From: Gammaproteobacteria bacterium
GTDB lineage: Bacteria; Pseudomonadota; Gammaproteobacteria; Steroidobacterales; Steroidobacteraceae
Direction of reading: 5' to 3'
Assembly: GCA_030040715.1 (NCBI GenBank)
Contig: JASHTF010000318.1
Coordinates: 1 to 61,757 of the forward strand
DNA: 61,757 bases
Under the pieces are notes generated by a model. It made no database searches. It worked only from the letters and a program-made list of their open reading frames with translations, and was not told the DNA's origin. Each line of letters begins with the position of its first letter. Position 1 is the stretch's first letter. The position numbers and the translations under genes are program-made. This document shows positions 37,953-46,691 of this stretch, in pieces.

Positions 37953-39947
37953 GTGAAGAGTCGCTGGGACGACCATGAGGCCGAGCAGTTCCGGGGTGAT
38001 CTCGCCCAGCGCGTCTACAGCTCGCGCCTGCTCGGCGCCGAGGCCGCGCTCGTCATGCACGGCGGCGGTAACACCTCTGTCAAGAGCATGGTGACGGACC
38101 TGTTCGGCGAGCAGGAGCCGGTCCTGTACGTGAAAGGCAGTGGCTGGGACCTGGAGACGATCGAGGCCGCGGGCTTCGCGCCCTGCCGGATGAAGCACCT
38201 GCTGCGGTTGGCGCAGCTCGCGGCGCTGTCGGATACGCAGATGGCGGTGGAGCTGCGCAACAGCCTGACGGACCCGGGGGCACCGGCGCCTTCCGTGGAG
38301 GCCATCCTGCACGCGATTCTGCCGGCGCGGTTCGTCGATCACACCCACGCCGATGCGATTCTCGCCGTGTGCAACACGCCCGGCGGCGAGCAGCGCGTGC
38401 GCGAGATCTATGCTGATCGCGTGGTGATCATCCCTTACGTGATGCCCGGCTTTAAGCTCGCGCGACTGTGTGCGCAGCTGTTCCCGGTCCGAGCCACCGC
38501 GCACACGCAGGGGATGCTGCTCCTGAGCCACGGGCTGTTCACCTTCGGTGAGACCGCGAAGATTGCCTACGAGAGGATGATCGAGCTGGTGACGCGGGCC
38601 GAGGAGTACCTCGCGGCCCATCAGGCCTGGACGCTGCCGTCGGCTGCAGCGGTCGAGCCCGCCAGGCTCGGACGCGAACGGCAGGCTGCGGTAGCGACGC
38701 CCCGAGTCGAGATCGCGAGTCTGCGGCGGACCGTGTCCGCAACCTCAGGCGCACCGATGATCCTCGCGGTGCACGGCGACGAAGCCAGCCTCTCGTTCGC
38801 GCGCCGTCCCGACGTAGGCGAGATCAGCCAGCAGGGACCCATCACACCGGACCACGTGATCCGTACCAAGCGCGTGCCGCTGCTCGGTCGTGATGTCGCC
38901 GCCTACGCGACCGCCTATCGCGAATACTTCGACCGCCACGGTTCAGCCACCCTCACCATGCTCGATCCAGCGCCGCGCGTGATCCTGGATGTCGAGCTCG
39001 GGCTTTGCACGATCGGCCGCAGCGCGCGGGATGCGCAGATCGTCGAGGACATCTATCGCCACACGATGCAGGTCATCGCGCGCGCAGTCGCTCTCGGCGG
39101 CTGGCGGGCGCTGCCGGCGCAGGACATCTTCGATGTGGAGTACTGGGATCTCGAGCAAGCCAAGCTCAGGAAGAGCGGGCCCGCGGCGCCATTCGCCGGT
39201 GAGGTGGCACTGGTCACCGGCGCCGCATCCGGGATCGGACGGGCCTGCGTGGATGCGCTGCTGAAGCGCGGGGCCGCCGTCGTGGGCCTGGATGTCGCCG
39301 CCGCGGTCACGACGCTGCACCGGCGGGCGGACTATCTCGGGCTCGAATGTGATCTGACGAATGAGCCACAAATCGAGCGCGCGCTCGACGCCGCGACGCG
39401 GGCATACGGCGGCCTCGATCTGCTGATTCTGAATGCCGGGATCTTCCCGCACAGCGCTGCGCTCGCGAGCCTCTCGGCGCAGACGTGGCGCGCGGTGATG
39501 AGCGTCAATCTTGACGCCAATCTGGTGCTGATGCGGCTCTGCCACCCGCTGTTGAAGCTCGCCCTGCGTGGCGGGCGCGTGGTGGCAATCGGCTCGAAAA
39601 ACGTCGCCGCGCCGGGCCCCGGCGTCGGCGCCTATTCGGCTTCCAAGGCGGCGCTACAGCAGCTCGCGCGCGTCGCGGCGCTCGAATGGGCGTCAGACGG
39701 CATCCGGGTGAATACCCTCCATCCCGACGCCGTGTTCGATACCGGCATCTGGACACCGGAGGTGCTGACCGCGCGCGCCGCCAGCTACGGCCTGAGCGTC
39801 GAGCAATACCGCCAGAACAATCTCCTCAAGGTGGAAGTCGCCAGCCGAGATGTCGCCGAGCTCGCGGCGGAGCTGTGCGGGCCGTTGTTTGCCAAGACCA
39901 CGGGAGCACAAATACCCGTTGATGGCGGCAGCCTGCGCGTGATCTAG
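37953..39947 (+). CDS. Bifunctional class II aldolase / short-chain dehydrogenase (RhaD-type)
   Basis: 664 residues, GTG start with GAGAGG upstream. The N-terminal half is a class II (fuculose-type) aldolase: LVMHGGGNTSVK, DHTHADAIL and SHGLFTFG carry the zinc His residues. The C-terminal half is an SDR: VTGAASGIGRACVDALL (NAD loop), ILNAGIFPHSA, and the catalytic YSASKAALQQ. Such fusions (rhamnulose-1-phosphate aldolase/lactaldehyde dehydrogenase type) cleave deoxy-sugar phosphates and oxidise or reduce the lactaldehyde. No sugar kinase or isomerase lies next to it. Confidence 0.9.
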   Translation: MKSRWDDHEAEQFRGDLAQRVYSSRLLGAEAALVMHGGGNTSVKSMVTDLFGEQEPVLYVKGSGWDLETIEAAGFAPCRMKHLLRLAQLAALSDTQMAVELRNSLTDPGAPAPSVEAILHAILPARFVDHTHADAILAVCNTPGGEQRVREIYADRVVIIPYVMPGFKLARLCAQLFPVRATAHTQGMLLLSHGLFTFGETAKIAYERMIELVTRAEEYLAAHQAWTLPSAAAVEPARLGRERQAAVATPRVEIASLRRTVSATSGAPMILAVHGDEASLSFARRPDVGEISQQGPITPDHVIRTKRVPLLGRDVAAYATAYREYFDRHGSATLTMLDPAPRVILDVELGLCTIGRSARDAQIVEDIYRHTMQVIARAVALGGWRALPAQDIFDVEYWDLEQAKLRKSGPAAPFAGEVALVTGAASGIGRACVDALLKRGAAVVGLDVAAAVTTLHRRADYLGLECDLTNEPQIERALDAATRAYGGLDLLILNAGIFPHSAALASLSAQTWRAVMSVNLDANLVLMRLCHPLLKLALRGGRVVAIGSKNVAAPGPGVGAYSASKAALQQLARVAALEWASDGIRVNTLHPDAVFDTGIWTPEVLTARAASYGLSVEQYRQNNLLKVEVASRDVAELAAELCGPLFAKTTGAQIPVDGGSLRVI

Positions 39948-39951
39948 CAGC

Positions 39952-41361
39952 TCACGCCGCCAATGCCTTGCCGGTGGCGAAGCGGCGCTGCACCCACTCG
40001 TAGATGGGTAGCCCGATCAGTATCAGCAGGCTGCCGACGAGCGATCCCTTGAGATTGCCGCCGAAGCTCGCCACGAGCACGACCGCGGCGGACAGCACGA
40101 ACACCGCCGGCAGCAGCGGATAGCCCCAGACGCGATACGGCCGCGCGGCATCGGGCGCGCGCCGCCGATACACGAACACCGTCGTGGCGGTGAGCATGTA
40201 GAACAGCCACTCGGCGAACACCGCGAGCTCGAACAGCTGCTGGAAGCGTCCGAGCGCGAGCAGCAGCAGCGTGGACAGCAGACCCTGCGCGATCAGCGCG
40301 GTCGAGGGGCTGTGAAAACGCGGCTGAATGTGTGCGAACTGCGGGAAGAACTGCCGCTCGCGTGCCGCGGCGTACGGAATGCGCGCGCCCGACATGATGG
40401 TGCCATTGAGCGTCACGAAGATGCTGAGCGCCATGCCGGCGGCGACCAGCGCCGCACCACCCGAGCCGGCAACCACACGCAGTGCCGCGACGGCCGGCTG
40501 CGGCGAAGCCGCTATGGCGGTGGCCGGCAGGATGTACTGGATAGCCGCGTTGGTAATGATGAAGAGCACTCCCACGATCAGCAGGCCGCCGATCAGCGCT
40601 CGCGGCAGATTGCGGTCGGGTTGCTTCACCTCGCCGGCAACCATCGTCAGATCGTTCCAGCCGTCGTAGGCCCAGAGCGTCGCGATCAGCGCAATCATGA
40701 AGCCGGAGAAGCCGCCTCGGGCTCCCGGCAGCGAGCTCGAAAAGTTGCTCGACGAGCCCACCGCAGAAGCAACACAGAAGCCCGCGACGATCAGGATCAG
40801 CAGCACCTTCAGCAGCGTGAACACGACCTGGAAATCACCGGCTTTCTTGATCCCGAGGTAATTGAGGCCGGTGATCAGCCAGGTGACCGCAATGGCGAAC
40901 AGTTGCGACCACAGCAGCGGCAACGGCCCTGCCAGTGCGGTCGATTCGAGCCAGTGCATGCTCGGAAAGATGGCCAGCGTGCGCGCCAGTCCCGTGGTCA
41001 CCGAAGCGATCGAGGCCGGCTTGGCCACCGCGAACCAGGTCCACATGTAGAGAAAGCTGACCCGATCGCCGTACGCCCCGCGCAGATACACATACTCGCC
41101 GCCGGCGTAAGGCATCATCCCCGCCAACTCGGCATAGGTCATGGCGCCGAACAGTGACAGCACGCCACCGACGATCCACGCCAGATAGACCAGACTCGAG
41201 GAGCCGACGGCCTGCATCATCTCCGCCGGCACCAGGAAGATGCCGCTGCCGATGATAGTGCCGACGACGATGGCGGTGGCGTGGCTCGCCCCCAGCACGC
41301 GCGGCAGATCAGGTGCGCGTGAAACGGCGGTCGGTGCCGTGGCGGCGGGCATCGCACACAT
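39952..41361 (-). CDS. APC-family amino acid permease
   Basis: About 469 residues, roughly twelve membrane helices. HATAIVVGTIIGSGIFLVPAEMMQ is the first helix with the amino acid-binding GSGIF loop of APC transporters. YAELAGMMPYAGGEYVYLRGAYG and AYDGWNDLTMVAGEVKQPDRNLPRALIGG are further family motifs. The track begins at a TTG (41436); ATG 41361 or 41352 are better starts, though neither has a clear RBS. Cytoplasmic membrane, probably amino acid or polyamine import. Convergent with and almost touching the aldolase/SDR gene. Confidence 0.9.
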   Translation of the reverse strand: MCAMPAATAPTAVSRAPDLPRVLGASHATAIVVGTIIGSGIFLVPAEMMQAVGSSSLVYLAWIVGGVLSLFGAMTYAELAGMMPYAGGEYVYLRGAYGDRVSFLYMWTWFAVAKPASIASVTTGLARTLAIFPSMHWLESTALAGPLPLLWSQLFAIAVTWLITGLNYLGIKKAGDFQVVFTLLKVLLILIVAGFCVASAVGSSSNFSSSLPGARGGFSGFMIALIATLWAYDGWNDLTMVAGEVKQPDRNLPRALIGGLLIVGVLFIITNAAIQYILPATAIAASPQPAVAALRVVAGSGGAALVAAGMALSIFVTLNGTIMSGARIPYAAARERQFFPQFAHIQPRFHSPSTALIAQGLLSTLLLLALGRFQQLFELAVFAEWLFYMLTATTVFVYRRRAPDAARPYRVWGYPLLPAVFVLSAAVVLVASFGGNLKGSLVGSLLILIGLPIYEWVQRRFATGKALAA

Positions 41362-41543
41362 GTGGCCAGTATGTGCCGCAACCAAGCCTGCCGCCAGAGG
41401 CAGGGTGGACGGTGCTGGCGATGTGATTTCCCGCAATCGTTGCTACCGAGCCCGATCTGAGGTTACCCCGCAGATCGGCCGTGGCTCTCATTTCCGCGCT
41501 CGCGATGGTGCCGCCGCTGCTCGGCATCTGCTACAAGACAAGC

Positions 41544-41756
41544 ATGAAGGGACTACTGTGCTCGATGCTGGCGTGCTTGGTGCTCACGGGCTGCGGCCTC
41601 GGCGGGGCCGCGAGCTCCGTCGCCACGGGCGCTGCGACCGAGGCCGAGCAGGCGCGACAAGCGAATCAAACCGAGGCGCAGATCAAACAGCAGCTCGACG
41701 CGGCGGCGAAGCTGGACGCCGAGCGCCGCGCCGCGGCGGACGCGGCCGCGCAGTGA
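41544..41756 (+). CDS. Small lipoprotein with helical tail
   Basis: 70 residues from the ATG at 41544 (track start 41481). Lipobox VLTGC at about residues 14-18, then ATEAEQARQANQTEAQIKQQLDAAAKLDAERRA, a strongly amphipathic helix of coiled-coil type. Resembles small Lpp-like or entericidin-like lipoproteins in layout, but I recognise no family. The last 74 bases overlap the 3' end of the convergent PPOX gene. Confidence 0.6.
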   Translation: MKGLLCSMLACLVLTGCGLGGAASSVATGAATEAEQARQANQTEAQIKQQLDAAAKLDAERRAAADAAAQ

Positions 41757-42225
41757 GGCGTCGAGGCGGCAGCGGGTCCTCCAGGCTGCCCCAGCAGGTG
41801 ATGCGTTCGGGACGGATGCGGATCACCGGCGCATCCGCGGTGAGCATTCCGCGCGCGTATGGCCGATATTTGGCCGTCAGCTTAGCGAGCGCCCGAGCGC
41901 GCTCCTGACGCGCCGAGCGCCCCAGCACCCGCGCCTTTCCCCGCACCAGCACATACCAGAGCCGCGTCCAATCCTCTGCATAATGGTCGATCAGCAGGGC
42001 GACGCGGGGTAGCGCGCGGATGTTGCGCAAGCGCGCCAACCGCTGCGCGGGCACAGTCTTCGGTTTGCGGTCGACCGCGGTATAGAACGCCTTGCCGTCG
42101 TAAACAAAGCAGACCGGCACCAGGTGCGGGGCGCCGGCGGCATCCAGCGTCGCCAGCCGCGCGACTCTCGCCTGCTCGAGCCGGTTGCGGACCGCGGCGG
42201 GTATCGTTGGCCGCTTGGCGGGCAT
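41683..42225 (-). CDS. PPOX-class probable F420-dependent oxidoreductase (Rv0121/TIGR03668 type)
   Basis: 180 residues from the ATG at 42225 (track start 42360). Flavin-reductase/PNPOx split-barrel: VRNRLEQARVARLATLDAAGAPHLVPVCFVYDGKAFYTAVDRKPK, then IRALPRVALLIDHYAEDWTRLWYVLVRGKARVL, matches the PPOX family members proposed to use F420. The normal family ending ITCWGSL is followed by about 30 Arg/Pro-rich residues that overlap the small lipoprotein gene on the other strand, suggesting an extended or lost stop codon. Next to a luciferase-like gene of an F420-type family. Confidence 0.78.
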   Translation of the reverse strand: MPAKRPTIPAAVRNRLEQARVARLATLDAAGAPHLVPVCFVYDGKAFYTAVDRKPKTVPAQRLARLRNIRALPRVALLIDHYAEDWTRLWYVLVRGKARVLGRSARQERARALAKLTAKYRPYARGMLTADAPVIRIRPERITCWGSLEDPLPPRRLTARPRPPRRGARRPASPPRRAAV

Positions 42226-42290
42226 ACGGCCACTGGCATCAGCCGCGTGCCGGCTCGGCGCAGATCGGCAACGGGGCCATGGGTGCGCTC

Positions 42291-43127
42291 TCAGCTCAGC
42301 AAGCGCGCGTACTGGTCGAGGATGTCGAGGATCTGGTCGCGAGTCTTGTCGGGAATCCAAAGCACGGCGCGCTGGATGCCGGCCTCACGGTATTGCGCGA
42401 GCGTCGCGGCATCGGCCGGGGCTCCGAAGGCGCTGAGCGACAGCGTCGAGAAGTCGCGGCCAGCCGCCTCCGCCGCCCGCCGTAACCGTGCCACCGCCTC
42501 CTGCGGGTTGAAGGGCGCGCGCGCGATCGGCAGCCAGCCGTCGCAGAATTCCACCACGCGCTTCAGGGTGTAGTCACTCGAGCCGCCGAGCAGGATCGGC
42601 GGATGCGGTCGCTGTTGCGGCTTGGGGTAAAGCCAGACCGGATCGAAGCTCACCATCTGCCCATGAAAGGCTGCTGCCTCCTCGGTCCACAGCACCTTCA
42701 TCGCCAGAATGCGCTCGCGCATCAGTTTGAAGCGGGTGTCGTAGCGCGCGCCGTGGTTTTCCATCTCATCCACGTTCCAGCCGCCGCCGATGCCGAACAA
42801 AAAGCGTCCGTTGGACAAGCGATCGAGACTGGCGATGGACTTCGCCGTCACGATCGGGTCGTGTTGTGGCACCAGGCAAACGCCGGTGCCGAGGAGGATC
42901 TTGCTCGTGACCGCGGCGGCAAACGACAGCGCCACGAACGGGTCATGCGTATGCGAATACCATTTGGGCAGCTCCCCGCCACCCGGAAACGGCGTGCGGC
43001 GGGAGGTAGGGATGTGGGTGTGCTCGGGCAGCAGCAGCGATTCGAAGCCGCGCTCCTCGGCGGCGCGCGCGAGCTCGCGGATGTCGATGCCGTAATCCGT
43101 CGGGAAATAGTAAACGCCAATCTGCAT
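42291..43127 (-). CDS. LLM-class (luciferase-like) oxidoreductase, probable F420- or flavin-dependent
   Basis: 278 residues, TIM-barrel luciferase-like monooxygenase of the TIGR03619-like group: GVYYFPTDYGIDIRELARAAEERGFESLLLPEHTHIPTSR, PILLGGSSDYTLKRVVEFCDGWLPI and FGIGGGWNVDEMENHGARYDTRFKLMRE are all family motifs. These proteins use F420 or reduced FMN. It begins 30 bases after the enolase gene and ends 65 bases before the PPOX gene, all on the minus strand. The cofactor is inferred, not shown. Confidence 0.83.
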   Translation of the reverse strand: MQIGVYYFPTDYGIDIRELARAAEERGFESLLLPEHTHIPTSRRTPFPGGGELPKWYSHTHDPFVALSFAAAVTSKILLGTGVCLVPQHDPIVTAKSIASLDRLSNGRFLFGIGGGWNVDEMENHGARYDTRFKLMRERILAMKVLWTEEAAAFHGQMVSFDPVWLYPKPQQRPHPPILLGGSSDYTLKRVVEFCDGWLPIARAPFNPQEAVARLRRAAEAAGRDFSTLSLSAFGAPADAATLAQYREAGIQRAVLWIPDKTRDQILDILDQYARLLS

Positions 43128-43157
43128 CGTCGCTCTCCCGCGTCGCCTCAGTAACGA

Positions 43158-44423
43158 TCAAATCCCGAACAACGCCGCCCGGCCCAATTCCTGCTCGATC
43201 TCGAGCAGCCGGTTGTACTTCGCGATGCGCTCGGAGCGACACAGCGAGCCGGTCTTGATCTGGCCGCCGCCCATCGCGACGGCGAAGTCGGCGATGAAGC
43301 TGTCCTCGGTCTCACCGGAGCGGTGCGAGATGATGAAGCCCCAGCCGGCCTGACGACAGAGCGCGATCGCGTCCATGGTCTCGGTGACCGACCCGATCTG
43401 GTTCAGTTTGATGAGCACGGCATTGCAGCTGTGCTCCTCGATGGCGCGACGGATGTACACCGGATTGGTGACGAGCAGATCATCCCCCACGATCTGCAGC
43501 TCGGCGCCCAGCGCCGCGGTCAGCGCCTGGAACCCCTGCCAGTCATTCTCGGCAAGACCGTCTTCCAGCGACACGATCGGGTAGCGCTGCGACCAGGCGC
43601 GATACAGCTCGATCATTTGGGCGGCGCTCTGGTCGCCTTGCTGGCTGCGTATCAGGCGATATTTGCCCTGCTCGAAGAATGAGGAGGCGGCCGCATCGAT
43701 CGCGATCGCGACGTCCTCTCCCGCGCGCAGGCCGGCGCTCTGGATCGCGCCGACGATCAGCTCGCAGGCCTGCTCGTTGCTCTGCAGCTGCGGCGCGAAC
43801 CCGCCCTCGTCCCCGACCGCGGTGCTCAGTCCGCGCTGGTGCAACAGACTCTTCAGGGCCTGAAAGGTCTCGGCCCCGAAGCGCAGGGCTTCGGCGAAGG
43901 TGGTCGCCCCGCGCGGGACCAGCATGAACTCCTGCAGATCGAGGCTCGAGTCGGCGTGCTTGCCGCCATTGATCACGTTCATCTGGGGCAGTGGCAGCCG
44001 CCGCGCCCCGGTTCCACCCAGATAGGCGTACAACGGCAGCCCGGCGGCGGTGGCAGCGGCGCGCGCCAGCGCCTGCGATACGCCCAGGATCGCATTGGCT
44101 CCGAGCGTGGACTTGTTGGGCGTGCCGTCGAGCTCGAGCATCAGTCGATCGAGCTCCGCCTGCTGGCTCGCGTCCCGCCCCATGAGCACGGGTCCGATAC
44201 GCTCATTGACGTTGGTGACCGCACGGCGCACGCCCTTGCCGCCATAGCGCGCGCGGTCGCCATCGCGCAGCTCCACCGCCTCGTGCTCGCCGGTGGAGGC
44301 CCCGGAGGGAACCGATGCCGTACCCACGATGCCATTCTGCAGCTGCACGCTGACGCGCAACGTCGGCGTGCCGCGCGAGTCGAGAATCTCCAGGGCGCGG
44401 ATCTGACTGATGGGCGAGCTCAT
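43158..44423 (-). CDS. eno: Enolase
   Basis: 421 residues from the ATG at 44423, supported by AGGAGC; the track start at 44468 is upstream. [17 protein letters not shown] (N-terminal), [46 protein letters not shown] and [18 protein letters not shown] include the metal and catalytic residues. Interconverts 2-phosphoglycerate and phosphoenolpyruvate. Slightly short but complete. Lies downstream of ilvD (38-base gap) in the same direction. Whether this is the only enolase gene cannot be told. Confidence 0.95.
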   Translation of the reverse strand: MSSPISQIRALEILDSRGTPTLRVSVQLQNGIVGTASVPSGASTGEHEAVELRDGDRARYGGKGVRRAVTNVNERIGPVLMGRDASQQAELDRLMLELDGTPNKSTLGANAILGVSQALARAAATAAGLPLYAYLGGTGARRLPLPQMNVINGGKHADSSLDLQEFMLVPRGATTFAEALRFGAETFQALKSLLHQRGLSTAVGDEGGFAPQLQSNEQACELIVGAIQSAGLRAGEDVAIAIDAAASSFFEQGKYRLIRSQQGDQSAAQMIELYRAWSQRYPIVSLEDGLAENDWQGFQALTAALGAELQIVGDDLLVTNPVYIRRAIEEHSCNAVLIKLNQIGSVTETMDAIALCRQAGWGFIISHRSGETEDSFIADFAVAMGGGQIKTGSLCRSERIAKYNRLLEIEQELGRAALFGI

Positions 44424-44460
44424 CCGATGCTCCTGCTTGCTGCCACTCGGTGCCTGACCT

Positions 44461-46137
44461 TCAGGCATCCGTCACGGCGCCGGTACTCGCCGAGCCGACG
44501 AGCTGCGCGTACTTGGCGAGCACGCCGCGCCGGTAACGCGGCGGCGGCTGTCGCCAGCCGACTCGACGTTGCTTCAGCGCCTCATCGGATACGTGCAGAT
44601 GCAGCAGGCGCTGCTCGGCGTCGATGGTGATGCTGTCGCCCTCCTGGATCAGAGCGATCGCGCCGCCGAGATAGGCTTCGGGGGCGACGTGACCGACCAC
44701 CATGCCCCACGTTCCCCCCGAGAATCGTCCGTCCGTGATCAAGCCGACGCTCTCGCCAAAGCCCTTGCCGATCAAGGCCGAAGTCGGCGCGAGCATCTCG
44801 CGCATGCCGGGCCCGCCCTTGGGACCCTCGTAACGAATCACCAGCACGTCACCGTGACGGATGCGATCCTCGAGAATCGCCGCCATCGCCGTGTCTTCGG
44901 AGTCGAACACGCGCGCCGGACCGGTGATGCGGGTGCGCTTCAGTCCGCTGACCTTGGCCACACAGCCTTCGGGAGCGAGATTGCCGCGCAGCACCGCGAT
45001 GTGTCCCTGCCGATAGAGCGGCGCGCTGAACGGACGGATGACTTCCTGTCCGCTCGGCGGCTCCGATGGGATCGTGCGTAGATTCTCGGCCACGGACGCA
45101 CCACTGATGGTCATGCAATCGCCCTTGAGCAGGCCGTTCGCGAGCAGGATCTTCATCACCTGGGGAATGCCGCCCGCCGCGTGCAGATCAGTGACGGCGA
45201 AACGCCCCGAGGGCTTCATCTCGCACAGCACCGGGATGCGCTCGCGGATCGTCTCGAAATCATCGATTGTCAGTGGGATCTCGGCGGCATGCGCGATCGC
45301 CAGCAGGTGCAATACCGCGTTGGTCGAGCCTCCGCTGGCCATCACCACTGCGATCGCATTCTCGAGCGAGGCACGCGTGACGATATCGCGCGGCTTGAGG
45401 TCGCGCGCGATCGCCTTGACCAGTGCGCGCGCCGAGTCGGCCACGGAGTCGCCCTTCTCGGGGTCCGGGTTCGCCTGCGTGGAAGATCCCGGCAGCGACA
45501 GACCCATGGCCTCGATCGCACTGGCCATGGTGTTGGCCGTGTACATGCCGCCGCAGGCCCCGAAGCTCGGGCAGGCGTTGCGCTCGATGCCGTCGTAGTC
45601 CTCCTTGCTCATCTTGCCAGCGCTGTAGGCGCCGACGGCCTCGAACGGAGACACGATGGTGAGCGGTGTGCCCTTCCAGTGGCCCGGCTTGATGGTGCCG
45701 CCGTAGCAGAACACCGCCGGGATGTTCATGCGCAGCAGTGCCATCATGGCTCCGGGCATGTTCTTGTCACAGCCCCCTACCACCAGTACACCGTCCATGA
45801 ACTGCGACTGCACCGCGGTCTCGATCGCGTCGGCGATGACCTCGCGTGAGGCCAGCGAGAATTTCATGCCCTCGGTCCCCATGGCGATGCCGTCGGTGAC
45901 GGTGGGAAAGCCGAAGCTCTGTGGCATCGCCCCGGCCTGCTTCAGCGCCAGCTCGGCGCGTGCAGCCAGTGGGCCGAGCCCCGCGTTGCAGGGATTCATG
46001 GTGGAGTGGCCATTGGCGATGCCGACGATCGGCTTGTCGAAATCGGCATCGGTGAAGCCAACCGCGCGCAGCATGGCGCGATTGGGCGAGCGCGCGATGC
46101 CCTGCGTGATAGTGCGACTGCGGCGGTTATTGGCCAT
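44461..46137 (-). CDS. ilvD: Dihydroxy-acid dehydratase
   Basis: 558 residues. Fe-S dehydratase of valine/isoleucine synthesis. The cluster Cys residues are in [30 protein letters not shown] and [35 protein letters not shown] and [31 protein letters not shown] are the family active-site regions. It follows the shorter [2Fe-2S]-type layout. No other ilv genes are visible in the window. Possible operon with eno and the luciferase-like gene downstream. Confidence 0.95.
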   Translation of the reverse strand: MANNRRSRTITQGIARSPNRAMLRAVGFTDADFDKPIVGIANGHSTMNPCNAGLGPLAARAELALKQAGAMPQSFGFPTVTDGIAMGTEGMKFSLASREVIADAIETAVQSQFMDGVLVVGGCDKNMPGAMMALLRMNIPAVFCYGGTIKPGHWKGTPLTIVSPFEAVGAYSAGKMSKEDYDGIERNACPSFGACGGMYTANTMASAIEAMGLSLPGSSTQANPDPEKGDSVADSARALVKAIARDLKPRDIVTRASLENAIAVVMASGGSTNAVLHLLAIAHAAEIPLTIDDFETIRERIPVLCEMKPSGRFAVTDLHAAGGIPQVMKILLANGLLKGDCMTISGASVAENLRTIPSEPPSGQEVIRPFSAPLYRQGHIAVLRGNLAPEGCVAKVSGLKRTRITGPARVFDSEDTAMAAILEDRIRHGDVLVIRYEGPKGGPGMREMLAPTSALIGKGFGESVGLITDGRFSGGTWGMVVGHVAPEAYLGGAIALIQEGDSITIDAEQRLLHLHVSDEALKQRRVGWRQPPPRYRRGVLAKYAQLVGSASTGAVTDA

Positions 46138-46262
46138 GCTGCTCTACTCCTTGGAGCCCGAGAAGCACGCGCTGTCTCCAGGCATCTGCGAGGCCGACAT
46201 TATATAGTGCGCGTCACCGCCTGCTTGCCACGGCGATGATCGCGACTGCGCTCGCCGCGGGC

Positions 46263-46435
46263 CTAGGAGGCGCCAAACACCACGATCCCATTCGGGGTGC
46301 CGACAAACACGCTGCCGTCAACGATCTCGGGCGTGATGAATTTGTTGCCGTCGCCGAAACCGTCGCGCCCGTTCGCGGGCTGGTTGCTGTTGTAGCCGCC
46401 GGCGGCCGCGCCAGACTCGCGCGGCGTAGCGCTGG
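46263..46435 (-). pseudogene. C-terminal remnant of a PQQ-type beta-propeller protein
   Basis: The minus frame ending at the TAG (46263-46265) reads YNSNQPANGRDGFGDGNKFI then TPEIVDGSVFVGTPNGIVVFGAS. The G-x-G-N-K-F-I-T-P-x-I-x-D-G-x-V-F-V-G-T-P-x-G-I-x-V-F-G pattern is the usual last blade and C-terminus of PQQ/Kelch-like secreted propeller proteins. Upstream of about 46395 only Gly/Ala/Arg-rich sequence remains, with no start, so the rest of the gene is gone. Probably a deletion scar; alternatively a very short surviving exported fragment. Confidence 0.6.
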
Positions 46436-46439
46436 AGGC

Positions 46440-46691
46440 GGATAACCTGAGCCCAGCGCCGTCGCGTCGGCTCTGATGCCGTCGCGGTGGGTCCGCGGTG
46501 GGTCCGATGCCGTCACAGGCACAGCCGCGCCGGCGCTACAATGTCGGGAGCCGTCACGCCGGCCGCCGAGAGTGGCAGGGCCGCGCTGGGCGGTGTTTCA
46601 GATGGGGTTCATGTACGGTATGGTTCCATGGGCCCCGTCGTTTCAGAGCCCAATCTGACCCCGACTCTGAGCCTCACGTAAGCCGGCACCC
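46440..46691. other. Gene-poor stretch between the propeller remnant and opgD
   Basis: No convincing coding frame. Contains repeated GGTGGGTCCG-like words near 46485 and TCAGAGCCCAATCTGACCCC near 46645. This sequence resembles degenerate repeats often left near small transposases, but no transposase is present. May hold the opgD promoter. Confidence 0.4.

Noticed and set aside
46600-46690. Insertion-sequence remnant near TCAGAGCCCAATCTGACCCC
   Set aside because: The words resemble repeats found near small transposases, but no terminal repeats or transposase fragment can be shown.
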